From Bacillota bacterium (GTDB taxonomy: Bacteria; Bacillota; Clostridia; Lutisporales; Lutisporaceae), in NCBI GenBank assembly GCA_023405875.1, contig JAEXXN010000470.1, positions 1 through 9,729 of the forward strand: DNA of 9,729 nucleotides. Direction: 5' to 3'. The stretch's first letter is position 1. Each line of letters starts with the position of its first letter. A program made the translations under genes and the position numbers. This document shows, one piece after another, positions 5,910-9,729 of the stretch. The notes beneath the pieces are model-generated. The model saw nothing but the letters and a program-made list of their open reading frames with translations. It was not told the origin of the DNA and ran no database searches.

Positions 5910-6728
5910 ATGAGAATAAACAACAACATAATGGCATTAAATGCCCACAGACAGTTAGGTGTAAACGCAAATAACCAAACTAAATCACTGGAGAAATTAA
6001 GCTCAGGTCTCAGGATCAACAGAGCAGCTGACGATGCAGCAGGTCTTTCTATATCAGAAAAGATGAGAGGCCAGATCAGAGGTTTAAGCCAGGCCCAGAA
6101 GAATGCTCAGGACGGTATATCCCTCCTGCAGACAGCTGAAGGCGCACTGAACGAAGTAAGCTCAATGCTCACAAGGATGAAGGAACTGGCAGTTCAGAAG
6201 TCAAACGAAACATACAACACAAACGATAAAGCTAACATTGACGAAGAATTGAAAGCATTAATCACAGAAATAGGTAACATAGAAGACAAGACTTCCTTCA
6301 ACGACAAGAAGCTTCTGACTGGCGATGTAACATCTATTAACATTCAGATCAACCATGCAAGCGGAGACACAATGGCAATGACAATGGTTGACCTTGGAGC
6401 CAAAATGGGTTCAATCACCATAGGTTCAGGAACTTCATTTACTCCTGATGCTACTGAGGCTTCATTGGGTAACATTGAAACTGCTATCGAAAACATCGGT
6501 ACAGCTCGTGCCAGCCTTGGTGCTTACCAGAACAGGCTTGAGCACACAGTAAACAATCTGGGAACAACTTCTGAGAACCTGACAGCTGCTGAATCCCGTA
6601 TCAGAGATGTTGATATGGCAAAAGAAATGATGGAGTTCACAAAGAACAACATACTCAACCAGGCAGCTACATCAATGTTGGCTCAGGCTAATCAGTCACC
6701 ACAGAGCGTGCTTTCATTACTCCAGTAA
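5910..6728 (+). CDS. hag: Flagellin (filament subunit)
   Basis: This is the major flagellin, exported by the flagellar type III system and polymerised into the filament. The 272-residue product has the conserved N-terminal D0/D1 (RINNNIMALNAHRQLGVN, then SLEKLSSGLRINRAADDAAGLSIS at 26-49) and C-terminal D1/D0 (ESRIRDVDMAKEMMEFTKNNIL at 228-249, ending SVLSLLQ). The central part (about 139-185) is short, so large D2/D3 domains are absent and the filament core is nearly bare. That stretch is rich in Ser and Thr (GSGTSFTPDATEAS, 172-185), a plausible site for O-glycosylation given the Maf gene downstream. ATG 5910 follows AAGGAGG by 8 bases; an in-frame TTG at 5853 would add 19 residues unlike flagellin and is rejected. 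Asn codons are mostly AAC, unlike the mixed use in neighbouring genes, as expected for a highly expressed gene. Transcription is by SigD and translation is probably repressed by CsrA. Confidence 0.97.
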   Translation: MRINNNIMALNAHRQLGVNANNQTKSLEKLSSGLRINRAADDAAGLSISEKMRGQIRGLSQAQKNAQDGISLLQTAEGALNEVSSMLTRMKELAVQKSNETYNTNDKANIDEELKALITEIGNIEDKTSFNDKKLLTGDVTSINIQINHASGDTMAMTMVDLGAKMGSITIGSGTSFTPDATEASLGNIETAIENIGTARASLGAYQNRLEHTVNNLGTTSENLTAAESRIRDVDMAKEMMEFTKNNILNQAATSMLAQANQSPQSVLSLLQ

Positions 6729-6742
6729 TAAGGATTACACCG

Positions 6743-6776
6743 GAGACTCTAGGAATCCTAGGGTCTCTTTTTCTTT
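6743..6776 (+). terminator. Strong intrinsic terminator after hag
   Basis: An 11-bp stem (6743-6753 with 6757-6767, one G:U pair) closes a 3-base AAT loop and is followed by a T-rich tract (6768-6776). It lies 14 bases after the hag stop and should separate the abundant flagellin message from the genes downstream. Confidence 0.9.
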
Positions 6777-6788
6777 GCATTAAAAGGG

Positions 6789-6816
6789 TTAATATACCTT
6801 GAACAATTACCGATAA
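6789..6816 (+). promoter_or_regulatory. Probable SigD-type promoter for the genes after hag
   Basis: ACCGATAA (6809-6816) matches six consecutive bases of the SigD -10 (CCGATA), and TTAA (6789-6792) lies 16 bases upstream as an imperfect TAAA. It comes right after the hag terminator and about 35 bases before the next start codon. It is weaker than the hag promoter but correctly spaced, so the downstream genes are probably part of the SigD regulon. Confidence 0.55.
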
Positions 6817-6851
6817 TATATATAGTCAAATTTTGTGTGGAGGTAAAAAGT

Positions 6852-7475
6852 ATGATAACAGTTGAATTGCTTGACAGAGTGCATCAGTACGATAATACGA
6901 TTCAAGGGGCCGAAGATATTATCTCAAATATTGCTGAAGCTGTCTCTTCATCCGGAATGATCCTAGACAGTATGGATATAGACGATAGCGAATTATATTC
7001 TGATTATGGAAAATACATTATGGAGAATATAGGCAGTATTAAGAACATACATGTTAACCTGGTCACCAAAGATGAATTCATTGAGGCAATAATCGATACA
7101 ACATATTCGTACATCCATGCCGCTGTGCCCAAGCTTCATCCTATTATTGACAGCTTGTATACAGGAGATAAAAGTCCCCAAACCATATCTGACCTGGCAG
7201 ACCTGACGGAAGGCATCACATGGATGTATTCGGTAGGAAGCGAAATAATTAGGGATTACAAAAACAACAAAAGCTTGGCTTCCATGTTGGAAATAGGTTA
7301 TGAAAGTGATCTGCAAAGGCTTAGCGAGGCATTTGAGGAGTTGAAAAGCGCGATAATAAACATGGATTATATTCTTATTGCGGATATATTGAGCTATGAG
7401 ATTTCAGAGATATTTAACAACATACTTATGTATATGAAGAAGATAGATTCAAATAAAGGGAGTATAAAGAACTGA
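6852..7475 (+). CDS. Unrecognised helical acidic protein between flagellin and Maf
   Basis: I do not recognise this 207-residue protein. It has no signal peptide, no membrane segment, no Cys and no catalytic motif that I can see. It is acidic and appears almost entirely alpha-helical. Its most structured-looking part is the C-terminal third, LQRLSEAFEELKSAIINM (154-171) followed by DYILIADILSYEISEIFNNIL (172-192). ATG 6852 is chosen because GGAGGT (6839-6844) is 7 bases upstream; a GTG at 6837 in the same frame overlaps that site. A SigD-like promoter lies just upstream and the Maf glycosyltransferase gene begins 59 bases downstream, so a motility role is likely: perhaps a partner of Maf, a flagellin-handling factor or a chaperone. 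That is inference from position only. The reading frame is convincing by start site, spacing and composition. Confidence 0.85.
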   Translation: MITVELLDRVHQYDNTIQGAEDIISNIAEAVSSSGMILDSMDIDDSELYSDYGKYIMENIGSIKNIHVNLVTKDEFIEAIIDTTYSYIHAAVPKLHPIIDSLYTGDKSPQTISDLADLTEGITWMYSVGSEIIRDYKNNKSLASMLEIGYESDLQRLSEAFEELKSAIINMDYILIADILSYEISEIFNNILMYMKKIDSNKGSIKN

Positions 7476-7534
7476 TATGACAGTGTCAGTTCAGTAGAAA
7501 GTCCAAATGAGGATTTCTTCGGAGGAGTGATTTC

Positions 7535-9418
7535 GTGTATCTTGATCAGAATATAGACAGGCTTAGAAAAAAGTTTACTTATGTAAAATGGGACAAACTG
7601 CGGGAGTATTGTGATAATGAAGGCAAACGGGTGGTAAAGGAAACCTCCAAAAGCGGTATTAATACTTTAAAAGTATGTGTTGATGATGTTTTTTATTATT
7701 TACACAGTAAATTCGATCCGTTGTCCGAAGCCGGGAGGATCGCTGATTCTTTGGAATTAGATAAGGCAGAACAGCATTTACTTTTATACGGTATAGGCCT
7801 GGGATATGTTCTGGATGTATTCAGAGAAAGGAGACCTGATATTACATATTCTATATATGAGCCAAGTGCAGCAGTATTTCTGAAATTTCTGGACTCCAGA
7901 AAGCTGTCCGATGGAGTTATTGAAGCACTTAGAAGCATATATATTTGTGAATTTATGTCTGATAATGAACGGGATTTATTGGCATTTTTTCAGAAGCTGG
8001 GTTTTCGCATAAAGCTGGCAGCCCTTCCAAGCTATGAGCGAATTTATCCGAAAAACTACAGCGAGTTTAGCCGCAGGTTCAAGGATTCTATTACTGATAA
8101 AAGGATAATGGTTGCGACAAAGTATAAGAAGGAAAAACTCTGGGTAGAAAATGCAATGAAGAACTTTCCGTATACAATAATGTCCGAGAATATATTGAAT
8201 CTTTCCGAGCAGATTTTTTGCGGGAAACCTGCAATACTCGTATCATCAGGACCTTCACTGGATGAGGAAATTGGGAACCTAAAGAAGATTAAGGATGCAG
8301 GTCGGGCGTATATATTTACTGCGGGTTCTGCCGTATATAAGCTGTTGCGGCATGATATATATCCGGATGCAGTATGTGCTATAGATGGCTCTGAAACAAA
8401 CAATGATATTTATAGGGGGCTGTTTGAAAATTCGCAGAATAAAGTTCCACTGATTTTTACAGATATGCTGTACCATAATATTGCAAGCAGCTATAATGCT
8501 AAGATTTATAATGCGATTATGGATGACGACAGGATGGCAGCCTATTACTTAAAGTATAAATCAGGCAATGAAGTCAAAAAGGTGAGAAATGCTCCTTCTG
8601 TGGCTTTGTTTACCCTTCAGATCATGCAAAACCTGCAATGTGACCCGATAGTGCTTGTAGGACAGAACTTTGCACTAAAGGGTGATTATTATTATGCTAA
8701 CGGAATAGATTTCCACAAGAACAGACAAGCCAGAGAGAAGGCTTCTGGGGGAGATATGAAGGAGGCATTTCAGGTAGAGGATGTAAATGGGGGTAAGGTA
8801 TATACACTAAAAAACCTGGATATGATGAGAAGAAATATGGAGGTACTGATTAATCTTTGTCCGAAAAGAAATATAATAAATACAACAAACGGTGGGGCTA
8901 AAATAAGCGGCTCGAAATACCTGTCTTTGTCAAAGCTGATGAAAGACGTGCTGAATATATCTGTAGTGAATCCAAATTGGCAGGAGATCAAGACAGAAAA
9001 CTACGATATTGGATATATACTGGAGCAGCATAAACTTATGCTGCAGGATTATGCTGCAATTAGCGACACAATTGAGGATATAGAAGAGGAAATAGCAAAA
9101 ATAGAAACGGCAGTTCAAAAGGATAATGAAAAAAAGCTGGAGGTCTTGCTATTTGATTTTTCCAGTACAATAAAAAAACTGACAAGGAATAGATTCTATG
9201 AAACCTTTGTCTATCCTATGAATACATTGCAGGTGGAAATTCTGTCAAGTAGTCTTAGAAAAATAGCCAGGGAGGAAAATATCATCAAAAAAGGCAGAGA
9301 GGCTCACGCAAGATATAAGGACTTCATTGCGGATACCAAAGATCTTATAATGGAGATCGAACCTCTTTTCCTAGAATTCAGTCAAAAGATCCAGGGCTTG
9401 GATGTTTTAAATCGTTAG
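7535..9418 (+). CDS. Maf/DUF115-family motility-associated glycosyltransferase
   Basis: The 627-residue product belongs to the motility accessory factor family (DUF115, 6-hydroxymethylpterin pyrophosphokinase MptE-like fold). Family members next to flagellin genes attach nonulosonic acids (pseudaminic or legionaminic acid) to Ser/Thr of flagellin in the cytoplasm before export. Visible motifs are LLLYGIGLGY (82-91) in the N-terminal region, the hallmark PAILVSSGPSLDEE (232-245), PDAVCAIDGSE (277-287), DPIVLVGQNFAL (370-381) and NTTNGGAKISG (449-459). The C-terminal part from about 490 is helical and charged. Length is typical for Maf. The start is GTG 7535, with GGAGGAGTGA at 7521-7530; no ATG fits better. 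No signal peptide or membrane helix is seen, consistent with a cytosolic enzyme. The acceptor is most likely the flagellin encoded 0.8 kb upstream, but sugar and target are inferred, and some DUF115 proteins act elsewhere. Confidence 0.88.
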   Translation: MYLDQNIDRLRKKFTYVKWDKLREYCDNEGKRVVKETSKSGINTLKVCVDDVFYYLHSKFDPLSEAGRIADSLELDKAEQHLLLYGIGLGYVLDVFRERRPDITYSIYEPSAAVFLKFLDSRKLSDGVIEALRSIYICEFMSDNERDLLAFFQKLGFRIKLAALPSYERIYPKNYSEFSRRFKDSITDKRIMVATKYKKEKLWVENAMKNFPYTIMSENILNLSEQIFCGKPAILVSSGPSLDEEIGNLKKIKDAGRAYIFTAGSAVYKLLRHDIYPDAVCAIDGSETNNDIYRGLFENSQNKVPLIFTDMLYHNIASSYNAKIYNAIMDDDRMAAYYLKYKSGNEVKKVRNAPSVALFTLQIMQNLQCDPIVLVGQNFALKGDYYYANGIDFHKNRQAREKASGGDMKEAFQVEDVNGGKVYTLKNLDMMRRNMEVLINLCPKRNIINTTNGGAKISGSKYLSLSKLMKDVLNISVVNPNWQEIKTENYDIGYILEQHKLMLQDYAAISDTIEDIEEEIAKIETAVQKDNEKKLEVLLFDFSSTIKKLTRNRFYETFVYPMNTLQVEILSSSLRKIAREENIIKKGREAHARYKDFIADTKDLIMEIEPLFLEFSQKIQGLDVLNR

Positions 9419-9466
9419 CGAATTGAATATAATGTGTCTGATTCATGTAAATGGGGGGATGGACTG

Positions 9467-9729
9467 ATGAATATACTTAAAGCACTGCATGTAGCCAGTT
9501 TCAATGGAAATATAGGAGATAATGCCAATCATAATGGGTTTAGAAGCCGGTTAAAGGAAAAGCTAAGCTGTGATATCCGTTTTACAGAGGTTGAAATCCG
9601 GGAGTTTTACCGCTCATGGAATCTAAGGGATTTTAATTCTTATGAATTCATAGAACAATGCAACAGCCATGACCTTGTTATTATCGGCGGAGGCAATTTT
9701 TTTGAATTAAAATGGGAGCATTCATATAC
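9467..9729 (+). CDS. Polysaccharide pyruvyl transferase-family protein (3' end cut off)
   Basis: The first 87 residues of a gene that runs off the window. The N-terminus LHVASFNGNIGDNANHNGFRSRL contains the GDN-x-x-H-x-G pattern typical of the polysaccharide pyruvyl transferase family (PF04230), and LVIIGGGNFFEL (75-86) is the family's Gly-rich strand-loop. Members transfer pyruvate ketal groups or act as related glycan-modifying enzymes; the substrate cannot be told from this fragment. ATG 9467 follows GGGGGGAT (9453-9460), a G-rich version of a Shine-Dalgarno. The gap after the Maf gene is 48 bases with no terminator visible, so co-transcription with it is likely. It probably belongs to a surface or flagellar glycan cluster that continues to the right. 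Confidence 0.8.
   Translation, partial: MNILKALHVASFNGNIGDNANHNGFRSRLKEKLSCDIRFTEVEIREFYRSWNLRDFNSYEFIEQCNSHDLVIIGGGNFFELKWEHSY

Noticed and set aside
6781..6784. TAAA at 6781 as the -35 of the second SigD-like promoter
   Set aside because: The spacing to ACCGATAA is 24 bases, too long for SigD; TTAA at 6789 gives 16.
1..9729. CRISPR arrays, tRNA or rRNA genes, transposons, prophage or defence genes
   Set aside because: No regularly spaced repeats, cloverleaf-like sequences, terminal inverted repeats or transposase/defence motifs were found; nearly all sequence is accounted for by motility and glycan genes.

Overview
This window is a chromosomal motility locus from a Gram-positive, low-to-moderate GC bacterium, most likely a member of the Clostridia. 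The evidence is the gene order flgM-flgN-flgK-flgK-flgL-fliW-csrA-hag, which closely follows the Bacillus/Clostridium late-flagellar cluster, together with strong AGGAGG-type ribosome binding sites and a textbook SigD (sigma-28) promoter ahead of flagellin. The genus is not determined. All genes I can support lie on the + strand, and no gap between genes exceeds about 175 bases.

Layout. Positions 1-224 hold the 3' end of flgM (anti-sigma factor), closed by a long perfect hairpin that overlaps its stop codon. Positions 309-5050 carry the hook-filament junction genes: flgN (chaperone), two divergent tandem flgK genes and flgL, with gaps of only 12-26 bases. Positions 5077-5738 carry fliW and csrA, joined by a TAATG overlap. 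A 171-base gap then holds an AT-only hairpin, the SigD promoter and a flagellin leader with features of a CsrA-repressed 5' UTR (a GGA in a hairpin loop plus a GGA in the Shine-Dalgarno). hag (5910-6728) follows and ends in a strong intrinsic terminator. From 6780 on, a second probable SigD-type promoter precedes an unrecognised 207-residue helical protein, a Maf/DUF115-type motility-associated glycosyltransferase (7535-9418) and the start of a polysaccharide pyruvyl transferase-family gene cut by the window end.

How they work together. FlgM holds SigD until the hook is complete. FlgN then escorts FlgK and FlgL to form the junction on which flagellin polymerises. FliW, CsrA and flagellin form the known partner switch: free flagellin titrates FliW, freeing CsrA to block hag translation. 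The downstream genes suggest that the filament is decorated with a nonulosonic-acid-type sugar. This is inferred from the Maf family and its position, not shown by the sequence.

Most of the window is a well-understood system. The parts most worth a second look are the divergent FlgK pair, the enlarged FlgL, the GGA-rich hag leader and the unknown protein between flagellin and Maf. I found no CRISPR array, tRNA, rRNA, insertion sequence or defence system.
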